Of a DNA stretch of 44,039 nt, positions 21,550 to 30,522 are shown piece by piece (positions within the stretch are counted from its first letter, which is position 1; each line of letters begins with the position of its first letter). The position numbers and the translations under genes were made by a program. The DNA is taken from contig CACETT010000007.1 in assembly GCA_902562525.1 (NCBI GenBank), positions 1 through 44,039 on the forward strand, written 5' to 3'. The DNA comes from an uncultured Alphaproteobacteria bacterium (GTDB lineage Bacteria > Pseudomonadota > Alphaproteobacteria > UBA7887). A model generated the notes under the pieces. It was not told where the DNA came from and made no database searches. It saw only the letters and a list, made by a program, of their open reading frames with translations.

Positions 21550-22092
21550 ATGGGCAACTTAAAAATTTTACTGCCCGTAGTGCTGATATTAACAATGGCA
21601 GATAAAGACGTTGCAGCAACTGACTTAGAAAACACCATATTAATGGACTTAAAGAATGGTCAAGTTGTGATAGAGATGCTTCCCGAGTTTGCGCCCAAAC
21701 ATGTGGAACGTATTAAGGAACTAGTACGCCAAGAGTTCTACGATGGGGTGGTGTTTCACCGAGTTATAGAGGGCTTTATGGCTCAGGGTGGAGATCCAAC
21801 TGGGACAGGGACAGGAGGCTCTGGGCAAAATCTCGATGCAGAGTTCTCAGATGCGAGGCATGTTCGTGGAACTCTATCTATGGCTAGGTCGCAAAATCCC
21901 AACAGTGCCGACAGCCAATTTTTTATTTGCTTTGCTGATACCCCGCATTTAGATGGACAGTATACCGTGTGGGGACGTGTGGTGGAAGGCATGGAGTTCG
22001 TAGATCAAATAAAACGGGGTAGTGGCGGCAATGGTATGGTTTCTGACCCGGATAAAATTATTAAAATGCGCGTAGCGGGCGACTTGGATTAG
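21550..22092 (+). CDS. Cyclophilin-type peptidyl-prolyl cis-trans isomerase, probably exported
   Basis: N-terminal hydrophobic segment; FYDGVVFHRVIEGFMAQGGDPTGTGTGG; MARSQNPNSADSQFFICFADTPHLDGQYTVWGRVVEGMEFVD. Confidence 0.95.
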   Translation: MGNLKILLPVVLILTMADKDVAATDLENTILMDLKNGQVVIEMLPEFAPKHVERIKELVRQEFYDGVVFHRVIEGFMAQGGDPTGTGTGGSGQNLDAEFSDARHVRGTLSMARSQNPNSADSQFFICFADTPHLDGQYTVWGRVVEGMEFVDQIKRGSGGNGMVSDPDKIIKMRVAGDLD

Positions 22093-22112
22093 TTACCGGC
22101 TATCTTTTAAGC

Positions 22113-23150
22113 ATGCGTCTGGAACAATTTGACTTTGATTTACCAAAAGACAGGATAGCCAACCGACCCGCAGTTCCCAGAGATTCCGCAAGGATGTTGA
22201 TTGTGGATGAGGGTCTTTTGGATTCCTATGTAGCGCGTCTTCCCGAGCTTTTTGGAACGGGGGATATTTTAGTCGTGAATGATACGCAGGTTGTTCCGGC
22301 ACGATTAGATGGGTTTCGGGGTAGTGCCAAGGTGCAGATCACTCTAGATGCGCCGGTGAGTGGGTCAGAGTGGAGGGCTTTGGCCTTCCCCGCCAGAAAA
22401 TTAAGGCCAGGAGACGACGTGACCTTCCCAGATGGGCTGGGGGCTAAGGTTATCTCTCGGGGTTTAAGAGGTGAAGTCCTGTTGGACTTTCAGTCTCCCT
22501 CTTCTGAAATTTACGCGTACCTAGATGTGCATGGAATACTACCCTTGCCGCCCTACATAAGCCGAGCTGATGGTCCAGATGCGCGCGATTTAAGCGATTA
22601 CCAGACTATTTATGCTAAACATGTGGGCGCTGTTGCCGCACCAACAGCGGGACTTCACTTTAGTTCTGATCTGTTTGAGCGGTTACATCAAAAAGGGATC
22701 AGGGTAGCAAAAATCACCCTTCATGTGGGCATAGGAACATTCCGACCAGTCACTACTGACAATGTTTTGGATCATACTATGTCGGAGGAACGTGGGCTTG
22801 TTTCTGCTGAAGTGGCAGAAGTCATTAATGAGACGAAGAAAAACGGTGGTAGAGTTGTGGCCGTGGGAAGTACTGTGCTCCGTCTACTGGAGTCAGCCAG
22901 TGATAAGCAAGGCCGATTGCATGCTTTTAAGGGCGCTACATCGATTTTTATGACCCCAGGCTATAAGTTTACAACAGCAGATTTTCTAATGACAAACTTT
23001 CATCTTCCGAAGTCTACTCTTTTTATGCTGGTAGCTGCTTTTAGCGGCCTAGAGCGCATGAAGTTGGCCTACGCCCATGCGATAAAGAATGGCTATAGAT
23101 TTTATTCCTTTGGAGATGCGTCTTTACTAAAGCGAACTACTCAGAAATGA
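22113..23150 (+). CDS. queA: S-adenosylmethionine:tRNA ribosyltransferase-isomerase
   Basis: [62 protein letters not shown]. Confidence 0.97.
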   Translation: MRLEQFDFDLPKDRIANRPAVPRDSARMLIVDEGLLDSYVARLPELFGTGDILVVNDTQVVPARLDGFRGSAKVQITLDAPVSGSEWRALAFPARKLRPGDDVTFPDGLGAKVISRGLRGEVLLDFQSPSSEIYAYLDVHGILPLPPYISRADGPDARDLSDYQTIYAKHVGAVAAPTAGLHFSSDLFERLHQKGIRVAKITLHVGIGTFRPVTTDNVLDHTMSEERGLVSAEVAEVINETKKNGGRVVAVGSTVLRLLESASDKQGRLHAFKGATSIFMTPGYKFTTADFLMTNFHLPKSTLFMLVAAFSGLERMKLAYAHAIKNGYRFYSFGDASLLKRTTQK

Positions 23151-24274
23151 GCTTATCGTTTTCTATTGAGGCGTCGGACGGTAAGGCTAGAGCTGGTCAA
23201 GTTAAAACAGCCCATGGAATCTTTAGGACTCCGGCGTTTATGCCGGTTGGTACTGGCGGTACTGTGAAAGCAATGACACCCGACTCATTGGCGGCGACTG
23301 GTTCCGATATCATTTTGGCAAACACGTATCATCTTATGTTGCGGCCAGGAGCGGAGATTGTGAGGTCTCTTGGTGGCCTAGGGAAAATGATGGGATGGCC
23401 TGGGCCAATTTTGACTGACTCTGGTGGTTTCCAAATTATGTCTCTGGCTAAGCTCAGGAAACTAACCGATGGTGGGGTTACATTTAAGTCCCATATTGAT
23501 GGGACTGAGCACTTTCTGTCACCTGAGAAAAGCATTGGAATCCAGGAGACCTTGAATGCAACTATTTCTATGGTTCTTGATGAGTGCACTGCTTATCCGT
23601 GTTCCAAGGAAGAAGCAGAAAAGTCTATGAAATTATCCATGGGTTGGTCTGCCCAGTCAAAAGATGCCTTCAATCCGCGCCCAGGTTTTGGACTTTTCGG
23701 AATTGTGCAGGGTGGTATCCATTTTGACCTCCGCAGGGAAAGTGCGACCTTTCTTGAAGAACAAAAATTCGATGGGTATGCCATTGGCGGGCTTGCAGTA
23801 GGGGAGGGTTCAGAAATTTTGCACGAGGTGGCTGGTTTCACTGCAGGGCTTCTTCCATGTGATAAACCGCGATATTTAATGGGGGTGGGAAGGCCAGAGG
23901 ATTTGGTTCAGGCTGTCTCGGTTGGCTGCGATATGTTTGACTGTGTATTGCCGACCCGCTCTGGTCGAACAGGGCAGGCGTTTACCCATCGAGGTACCGT
24001 CAATATCAGGAATAGTCGGCACAGATCGGATGCGCGACCATTAGACGAACTTTGTGATTGTCCTACTTGTCTAAGTTACACTCGCGGTTACTTGCATCAT
24101 TTAGTTCGATCAGGCGAGATATTGGGATCGATGCTTATGACATGGCACAATATTCACTATTATCAGGGTTTGATGGCATCGATCCGGAGACATATCTTAG
24201 GTGGAGAATTCAGCAGGTTTGAGGCTAGTTTTAGGGAATTATACTTGGAGGGCGACATTGAGCCCCTGACTTAA
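23147..24274 (+). CDS. tgt: Queuine tRNA-ribosyltransferase
   Basis: [33 protein letters not shown]; zinc site [16 protein letters not shown]; overlaps queA end. Confidence 0.97.
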   Translation: MSLSFSIEASDGKARAGQVKTAHGIFRTPAFMPVGTGGTVKAMTPDSLAATGSDIILANTYHLMLRPGAEIVRSLGGLGKMMGWPGPILTDSGGFQIMSLAKLRKLTDGGVTFKSHIDGTEHFLSPEKSIGIQETLNATISMVLDECTAYPCSKEEAEKSMKLSMGWSAQSKDAFNPRPGFGLFGIVQGGIHFDLRRESATFLEEQKFDGYAIGGLAVGEGSEILHEVAGFTAGLLPCDKPRYLMGVGRPEDLVQAVSVGCDMFDCVLPTRSGRTGQAFTHRGTVNIRNSRHRSDARPLDELCDCPTCLSYTRGYLHHLVRSGEILGSMLMTWHNIHYYQGLMASIRRHILGGEFSRFEASFRELYLEGDIEPLT

Positions 24275-24348
24275 CAAAGGTGTGGTGGTTTGAAAAAGCT
24301 ATTCTTGACCCACATAAGACGGGGACCTATGTTTCAGCGGAACTAAGG

Positions 24349-24424
24349 GCGCGCTTAGCTCAGTCGGTAGAGCAACTGACTTTTAATCAGTGGGTCGCAG
24401 GTTCGATTCCTGCAGCGCGCACCA
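24349..24424 (+). tRNA. tRNA-Lys, anticodon TTT, CCA encoded
   Basis: GCGCGCT acceptor pairs with AGCGCGC; D-arm AGCTCAGTCGGTAGAGC; anticodon arm ACTGA-CTTTTAA-TCAGT; T-arm GGTTCGATTCC; ACCA tail. Confidence 0.97.
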
Positions 24425-24572
24425 AATTTTTTCAAGTGCTTAACAATGATTGCTTATCTTTTTGATAGAGCCATTTGTGGTCGGGATTTGAAAATTATCA
24501 GTGGCTTGGACTTGGCCAAAAAGAACTGGCACGCTATCATCAGACCATCAACGACATTAGATCGTGGTGCAC

Positions 24573-25268
24573 ATGAGAACCAAGTTCAACTTCACCCGCC
24601 GCCAATGGCTGGCCTCAGCATTTGGTTTGTTGGGTATTGCAATATCCAGCCCACTGCTTGCTCAAACTAAAATTCGCCGTATTCCAACCCAGTATATCGC
24701 GGCATTGGCTCCAGAAGGGGCAACCTCGGGGACTGGCGCGGAAACTTGGGGCCTTTGGAAAGTTGACCCAGGCCCGATCGGTGTGTGGTTGCGTTTGTAC
24801 CAGGCTTTGCAAAAAGCTGGCAATATTGCACCGGCAGGTTGGCGGTTTGATATTGATGATTGGTGGCTGGATGAGAACGGTTTGATCATGAAGGCTCCAG
24901 AGTTTCCTATTCCAGCGGGGCAGTATTATGTGACTAACGGCGAGGGGAATATTTCTCTTCTGACGGTTGAAGAGCCAGACGGAGAAGGCAAGCAAGGCTG
25001 GACACTCACAGATAACAAAACCATCGCGGATGTCACACATGGCCCATGCCGGTCTGCGCGATATACGCCCGAAGGTGAGAGTGGCACGTGCTCGCCAGAA
25101 TATGCTGACCGATCTGCTTTTCCTCTAAAGCCTGGGGAATCTCCTCCGCTGGTCAGTGGATGTAATCGGAAAAGTTATGCTGTATTGATCGTTTTTGGGG
25201 TGGCGTCGGAAGGCACTTTGACGGATCTGTCAAAAGATTGCTGGCCACGCCATGTATGCGCCCAATAA
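24573..25268 (+). CDS. Exported protein of unknown function with apparent Tat signal
   Basis: N-terminus MRTKFNFTRRQWLASAFGLLGIAISSPLLAQ (twin Arg, hydrophobic core, Ala-X-Ala-like site); function not recognised. Confidence 0.75.
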   Translation: MRTKFNFTRRQWLASAFGLLGIAISSPLLAQTKIRRIPTQYIAALAPEGATSGTGAETWGLWKVDPGPIGVWLRLYQALQKAGNIAPAGWRFDIDDWWLDENGLIMKAPEFPIPAGQYYVTNGEGNISLLTVEEPDGEGKQGWTLTDNKTIADVTHGPCRSARYTPEGESGTCSPEYADRSAFPLKPGESPPLVSGCNRKSYAVLIVFGVASEGTLTDLSKDCWPRHVCAQ

Positions 25269-25276
25269 AAGAGCCA

Positions 25277-25678
25277 ATGCGCATATTTATAAAATATATA
25301 GTAATCCCAGTTCTACTTCTTGGTTTCACAGCTCCTGTGCATGCGGGAGAAATGGATGGGAAGGGTCTGGAATGTACATTTCTTGAAAACCCTTTGAATT
25401 TTGGAGCAAAATATTATCTTTTTGAAAATGGCAAGGTAGTACAGCCTTACGTGGACGATTCAACACCGCTAAGTATTAAAAGAGAAACCTATCAAGACGA
25501 TTATGAAGCCACTGCTAGCACTATTGTGTGGAGCACCTCATACACATTTGATAGAAAAAATCTCAAGCTATCAGTTAGCATGGGAATGGAGACCCAAAAG
25601 TACTACTGCCAAGTAATGACACCAGAAGAGATTGAATCAATTCTGCAAAAACAGATTAGAGCACTGAAAGAAGAATGA
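25277..25678 (+). CDS. Small exported protein of unknown function (start preferred at 25277)
   Basis: Sec signal MRIFIKYIVIPVLLLGFTAPVHAGE; motif MDGKGLEC...YYLFENGKV...FDRKNLKLSV...YYCQV shared with the next gene. Confidence 0.7.
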   Translation: MRIFIKYIVIPVLLLGFTAPVHAGEMDGKGLECTFLENPLNFGAKYYLFENGKVVQPYVDDSTPLSIKRETYQDDYEATASTIVWSTSYTFDRKNLKLSVSMGMETQKYYCQVMTPEEIESILQKQIRALKEE

Positions 25679-25696
25679 AGGAAAAAAAATAATGCC

Positions 25697-26086
25697 ATGA
25701 AAACGTTATCATCTCTGTTTCTAATTTTGTTTCTCTCCATTCCTGCTGCATGGGCTATCTCCATAGATGGTAAAGGTGTGTGGTGTGACAGAGGAAATAG
25801 TAGTTTTGGGTACTGGTTTTACGATGGCCAATCCACTGAATACGTTATTAGAGGTCATGAGGTTTTCGGCCACACACACAATCCCTTTGATTATCAAGAA
25901 CTTTTTAAGGCCGTCAGGATATTAGTAAACCACGATAAGGTTTTAGATAGAACAACACTGGAGCTAACTATTGGTAGTGGGAATTCAGCAAAGATATACC
26001 AATGTCACGTTGTTCAGACATTAGATGGATTGAAGCTAACTCTGCAACGAATCATTGATCTAGGAACATCTGACAATAAAGGTTGA
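25697..26086 (+). CDS. Small exported protein, paralogue of preceding gene
   Basis: Sec signal MKTLSSLFLILFLSIPAAWA; IDGKGVWC...YWFYDGQS...LDRTTLELTI...YQCHV parallels the upstream product. Confidence 0.7.
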   Translation: MKTLSSLFLILFLSIPAAWAISIDGKGVWCDRGNSSFGYWFYDGQSTEYVIRGHEVFGHTHNPFDYQELFKAVRILVNHDKVLDRTTLELTIGSGNSAKIYQCHVVQTLDGLKLTLQRIIDLGTSDNKG

Positions 26087-26367
26087 CTGAGAGACACCGC
26101 AGGAGATCCTAGTTCTAACTGCAGCATTAAATTTTTAATCACTCATATAGATAATTTTCCTTGACTGAATGAAGTGCTTCAAATGGCAAAAATTAAGCAT
26201 CTTCTGGATGAAACAGGCGGCGGAGAACGGTAATACTGAGGAAAGAGAACTCCTGGAAGAAAACAAAGATTCATCGATGCAGTCAAAGCTGCTAGAGGAC
26301 ACATGAAAAGGGGGTAATCATAGTTAGAGTGCAGGTTGTTAAAAAAAATTGTGACCGGTTCACCACA

Positions 26368-26401
26368 AAAGCTCGGGATAATTTTTATTATCCCAAGCTT
26401 T
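26368..26401 (-). terminator. Probable Rho-independent terminator of the 26418-26849 gene
   Basis: Stem AAAGCTCGGGATAAT / ATTATCCCAAGCTTT with one G-U pair on the minus-strand RNA, then TTTT; directly downstream of the minus-strand stop. Confidence 0.75.
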
Positions 26402-26417
26402 AATGGGGGGAAGTTAC

Positions 26418-26849
26418 TTAATTATCTGAGCAGCTGTGTGAAATAAGACCTACAAGAACGTCTTTATCAAAAGCATCTACCTGATAGGAGCATTCTCCAC
26501 TGGTATTTTCATACTTTCCGGTTCCTCCGTGGATGGTATTAATGCCTTCTGTGCCGGTACGTTTAGCAGTACTAAATTGTACGTCGCCATCTTGGTCGGT
26601 AGAGTTGCAATGTGCGAGAAGTTCCTTGCCTCTATAGCCAACACAAATAAAACTTCCTTTATTTCCTCGGCTATCAGTCCATACACCTTCTGCAACTAAA
26701 CCCATAAATATACCGTCAGAGGTCTCTACGCTTTTGGTCATCTCATATTTAACGGCATTCATCATAGTGTAGTCTTCTGCTGCAACGCTCTTTAGGAAAA
26801 AGAATGATGATGAAATGCACAAAGCGAAAATTTTTAAGTATATATTCAT
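26418..26849 (-). CDS. Small exported protein with DQDGD / GGTGKY motifs (possible small beta-barrel)
   Basis: Signal peptide MNIYLKIFALCISSSFFFLKSVAAE; CNSTDQDGD...GTEGINTIHGGTGKYENTSGECSYQ. Confidence 0.7.
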   Translation of the reverse strand: MNIYLKIFALCISSSFFFLKSVAAEDYTMMNAVKYEMTKSVETSDGIFMGLVAEGVWTDSRGNKGSFICVGYRGKELLAHCNSTDQDGDVQFSTAKRTGTEGINTIHGGTGKYENTSGECSYQVDAFDKDVLVGLISHSCSDN

Positions 26850-26991
26850 GTTACCCCTCCCAGGATTTGTTGTAATTCAATATAAATCATAAGAGGCTAG
26901 TCTATTGAAATTATAATTTATATTCAAACATTGGGATTTATCTGTTTAGGGCTTGGCTCCCATCTACGAAGATAATATGGAATGACCAATA

Positions 26992-28140
26992 TTAGTTATA
27001 GGCTTTTGACCTATCCTTTATGAAACCGTAGTTGGATAGTGGTTGATAGTCCATCGACAATTGTTGAAATTTACTCCAGTTAGAATACACGCGGTTTGTC
27101 AACGAATCCTCCTGCGCAGTTTCTTCTAGAACATCACGTGAAATTTTATACATTTGAGTAATAATATCTTGAGGATAGCTGCGAATTTCAACACCGTGTT
27201 TGTTCACTAATATTGGTAATGACTCGGCGTTCCTTGCAAAATATTCTGCTGGCGCATGATTATTACATGTAATGCAGGCGGCGTAGACTATGTCCTTGAG
27301 ATCCTGAGGTAGCCTGTCCCAGGCGCCTCGGTTCATCATGAATTCATTACACGTGCTGCCTTCATGAAATCCTGGTCCATAGTAATTTTTAGCAACCTTG
27401 TGGAAGCCGAAAGTTAGGTCATTCCACGGACCTACCCATTCAGCTGCATCTATCACCCCTGATTCTAGTGAGGGCATTATCTCACCCCCTGGCATGTTAA
27501 CGGCGGTGGCGCCCATTCGGTTAATGACTTCGGCAGCCAATCCGGGAATACGCATTTTTATACCCTTGAAGTCTTGGAGTGAATGTATTGGTTTCCGGAA
27601 CCAGCCTCCCATCTGCACGCCTGTATTTCCTGCTGCAAAGGCTTTTAGGCCAAATTCTCCATATGCTTCATCCCATAGTTCTTGTCCGCCACCATATTGT
27701 AACCAGGCATTATGTTCGGCAACCGTAAGGCCTCCCGGAACCGAGCAAAAAAATGGGAAGCTTTTATGCTTTGCTACCCAGTAATAGGAGGCGGAGTGGC
27801 CACATTCGGCAGTGCCTTCCCTCACTGCGTCAAAAACTTCAAAAGCGGGAACTAATTCGCCAGCGCCATATAATTTTATTTTTAGTCTGCCTCCAGACAT
27901 GGACTCAATTAGATCAGCTATATATTGGGCAGTCGTCCCCCCACCAGGAAAATTTTTTGGCCAACTAGTAACCATTTTCCACTCAAATCTATCTTGAACA
28001 ACCACAGGGGGTGTTCCATTTCTTTGGGCGGATTCCCTGGTTTGGGTTTCCTGATTTCTTTTTCCGGCAATAAGGCCAGCGATTCCAGCGATAACCCCAC
28101 CTGCTAAGGCGCCCGAGACAAAAGTCCTGCGTTCCATCAA
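26992..28140 (-). CDS. TRAP transporter substrate-binding protein (DctP family) with Tat-type signal
   Basis: MERRTFVSGALAGGVIAGIAG; FEWKMVTSWPKNFPGGGTTAQYIADLIESMSGGRLKIKLYGAGELVPAFEVFDAVREG. Confidence 0.9.
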   Translation of the reverse strand: MMERRTFVSGALAGGVIAGIAGLIAGKRNQETQTRESAQRNGTPPVVVQDRFEWKMVTSWPKNFPGGGTTAQYIADLIESMSGGRLKIKLYGAGELVPAFEVFDAVREGTAECGHSASYYWVAKHKSFPFFCSVPGGLTVAEHNAWLQYGGGQELWDEAYGEFGLKAFAAGNTGVQMGGWFRKPIHSLQDFKGIKMRIPGLAAEVINRMGATAVNMPGGEIMPSLESGVIDAAEWVGPWNDLTFGFHKVAKNYYGPGFHEGSTCNEFMMNRGAWDRLPQDLKDIVYAACITCNNHAPAEYFARNAESLPILVNKHGVEIRSYPQDIITQMYKISRDVLEETAQEDSLTNRVYSNWSKFQQLSMDYQPLSNYGFIKDRSKAYN

Positions 28141-28370
28141 TAATCTCCTCTACCCTTTTCCCCAGTAATATTTATATGGCTTATGTTTATTACCATGGCC
28201 ATACTGGGGCATACAGAGCTTTGTAAACCTTTTATGGAGTAGCTTGCAGGTTATTCGTAGCGTTGCGCATATTCCGTAGGGATTGTGGAGGCTTTGGATT
28301 AGCGTAATTTACTTTGAATTAGAGATGGAAAGCTGACCACCTATTACTGATCATTTAGATAGAGTTGTAG

Positions 28371-28772
28371 TTAGTTATTGCACGCGCTGCTTCGGCAAAG
28401 TTTATAGTTCCGCAAGTGCCCAAGGGCGATCATAGCTGCACCTATAAGTGTTAGAACTTGTTCGCCTCTTTCCCCAAGAGCGGAGTGACCAAAAGTTGCA
28501 GCAAGGATTAGAGAAGTTAGGCCAGCAAGCCCTATTACCGCAACCATAACATCCCTATGTCGTCGGCAACCTAAAGAAAGAGCCACTAAACTTAGCGGTA
28601 TGACTAACCACAATAACAACACGTGAAATAGTTCCTCCCCAAACAATGTTGTGCCCAATGCAGGAAAAAATCCCAGAAAAATTGGGAGGCAAAGGCAATG
28701 AATTGCACAGAAGGTAGATGTTGATACAGCTAATTTATCTAGTAAAGAAATGTGACGTGCCAGTGATATCAT
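28371..28772 (-). CDS. MerC-domain membrane protein
   Basis: LDKLAVSTSTFCAIHCLCLPIFLGFFP...LFHVLLLWLVIPLSLVALSLGCRRHRD; Cys-containing TM segments typical of MerC. Confidence 0.85.
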   Translation of the reverse strand: MISLARHISLLDKLAVSTSTFCAIHCLCLPIFLGFFPALGTTLFGEELFHVLLLWLVIPLSLVALSLGCRRHRDVMVAVIGLAGLTSLILAATFGHSALGERGEQVLTLIGAAMIALGHLRNYKLCRSSACNN

Positions 28773-28851
28773 TTTTTTATACTTTGTTTCTGGTTGGTTT
28801 CGTTAAAATTTGAATTAATTTCTGAGTAGACATCCTTTGTGTGGCCAAATA

Positions 28852-29616
28852 TCAAGATGCTTTGGTCGTAGTTTTCATATTTCGCATAATTATAGCTAAA
28901 AGGGTAATCACCGCATATGACACGACAGTTACAGGGCCTGATGGCGCATCCAAAACTATTGCCGTGATACTTCCAGTAATTACAGATAAGAGCCCGCATA
29001 TCCAGGCGGTTGCATGGGGATATCGTGTATTAAGTGCAGCCAAAGCGGGGAGTATAAGACTGGCAAATACGACGTAGACCCCAACCATTTGTACCGAAGA
29101 GGTGATTGCTATAGCAAAAATAATGTAAAACTTAATGCCATTCCGGACGGTGGGTTTTAGGAACCAGACAAGCAATATAATTGCATACACAGGGGCGTGT
29201 AATCCTATCTCTCTCCAGGTGACAAATAGCATCTGACCTGAAAGGAGATGCTGAATTTCTTGGCCACCACTAGGATGATCAGTTAAAAATAAAATGGCTA
29301 GTGATGCTGCTAATACAAAAGAAACTCCGATAAGGGCCTCTTGCTGAGCAGGGGCGAGAATCTCAGCTTTACTGAATAATAAACCTGCCAACAAAGCGCA
29401 ACTTAGAGCTATTGCCTGGCTCACAAATAAAGATGGTTCGGTAAGGAATATTGCGGCGACCACAAGGCCAAGCCCAGCAATTTGGGCTACGGCCAGGTCA
29501 ATGAATATGATGCCGCGCCTTAGTACTTCTATTCCTAAAGGCGCGTGTATCAAGGAAACCATGAGACCGACAGCTAAAGCCGGTCCCACAATGCTTATCA
29601 TCTCGCTACTGATCAA
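28852..29616 (-). CDS. Metal (zinc-type) ABC transporter permease, ZnuB-like
   Basis: ABC-3 family pattern (HAPLGIEVLRRGIIFIDLAVAQIAGLGL; LFVTWREIGLHAPVYAIILLVW; VQMVGVYVVFASLILPALAA); overlaps the binding protein gene. Confidence 0.88.
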   Translation of the reverse strand: MISSEMISIVGPALAVGLMVSLIHAPLGIEVLRRGIIFIDLAVAQIAGLGLVVAAIFLTEPSLFVSQAIALSCALLAGLLFSKAEILAPAQQEALIGVSFVLAASLAILFLTDHPSGGQEIQHLLSGQMLFVTWREIGLHAPVYAIILLVWFLKPTVRNGIKFYIIFAIAITSSVQMVGVYVVFASLILPALAALNTRYPHATAWICGLLSVITGSITAIVLDAPSGPVTVVSYAVITLLAIIMRNMKTTTKAS

Positions 29617-30514
29617 CTACCGCGCCGATTAGAAGAGCGAGGGAGCGGTCGAAGAGGCTAAACAAATCGATGGTATCTCCGTCTCCACCAATAGTGTAAG
29701 GCAAGGCCAGGGGAGGTGTGCCGCTTTTTTTCGATAGCCAGTCACTTGCATCTGCGGGATCGTAGGGGGTTCGAATAATTATATCAGCAGGATCACTGTC
29801 AAGTTGTTGCAGTAACTTCTCCAAATGTAAACTAGTGGGCGGAATTCCTGGTTTGGGCTCCAATGAGCCAACTTGGTTGAGGCCTAACCATTTGATCAAA
29901 TAGCTAAAGGACTTATGGTGCACTACAACTGCAGATCCTTTAAGAAAATATGATTCTTGTTCCCATTGAGTTATTGCTTTCTGCCACCGAGTTTTAAAGT
30001 CAAGCAGACGCTCTTTAAAAATTTTTGAGTTGTTGGGGTTTATTGCTTCTAAGCGCTTTGCCAACTCATCTGCTATTAACAGTATATTGTGTGGGTTGAG
30101 GTGGATGTGAGGGTTTCCTTCTGGGTGCAGGTCTCCCATACTTCGATCAATTGCTGTCGGTTTCTCTATGATTGGTACATACTCGGACGTCATCAAGTGG
30201 CCAACAGCACCGGGTTGCACAGCTGCTCCGGCTTTTTGCACTAAAATTGGAAGCCATCCAACTTCCAACCCAGCGCCCGAACAGATTATTAAGTCAGCCC
30301 TTCGTGCCTTAGCAATAAGGCTTGGGCGTGCACGAATAAAATGCGGATTCTGCTTGGCATGAGTGGCAGAAAAGCTTTGTACTTTATCACCGCCAAGTTC
30401 CTGTGCTAGAGCAGCCCATTCTGGTTCACAAGCAAAGACATTGATCTCGGCTTGTGCAGTGAGTGAGGTCATGAAGAATGACCCCACCACAGCTACAAAA
30501 AATATTTTTAACAT
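29606..30514 (-). CDS. Metal (zinc-type) ABC transporter substrate-binding protein, ZnuA-like
   Basis: Signal peptide; EINVFACEPEWAALAQELGGDKVQSFSATHAKQNPHFIRARPSLIAKARRADLIICSGAGLE; His-containing motifs NPHIHLNPHN and VVHHKSF. Confidence 0.9.
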   Translation of the reverse strand: MLKIFFVAVVGSFFMTSLTAQAEINVFACEPEWAALAQELGGDKVQSFSATHAKQNPHFIRARPSLIAKARRADLIICSGAGLEVGWLPILVQKAGAAVQPGAVGHLMTSEYVPIIEKPTAIDRSMGDLHPEGNPHIHLNPHNILLIADELAKRLEAINPNNSKIFKERLLDFKTRWQKAITQWEQESYFLKGSAVVVHHKSFSYLIKWLGLNQVGSLEPKPGIPPTSLHLEKLLQQLDSDPADIIIRTPYDPADASDWLSKKSGTPPLALPYTIGGDGDTIDLFSLFDRSLALLIGAVVDQ

Positions 30515-30522
30515 TGGTTTGC

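Noticed and set aside
24280-24465. 61-aa plus-strand ORF
   Set aside because: It runs through the tRNA-Lys gene; not a protein-coding gene.
26160-26320. Possible decayed ORF (MAKIKHLLDETGGGER stop; RKQRFIDAVKAARGHMKRG stop)
   Set aside because: Only very short fragments in different frames, with no recognised homologue; could be chance.
24349-26410. Genomic island integrated at tRNA-Lys
   Set aside because: No integrase or transposase seen, and no repeat of the tRNA 3' end (GGTTCGATTCCTGCAGCGCGC) was found downstream. The change in gene content alone is not enough.
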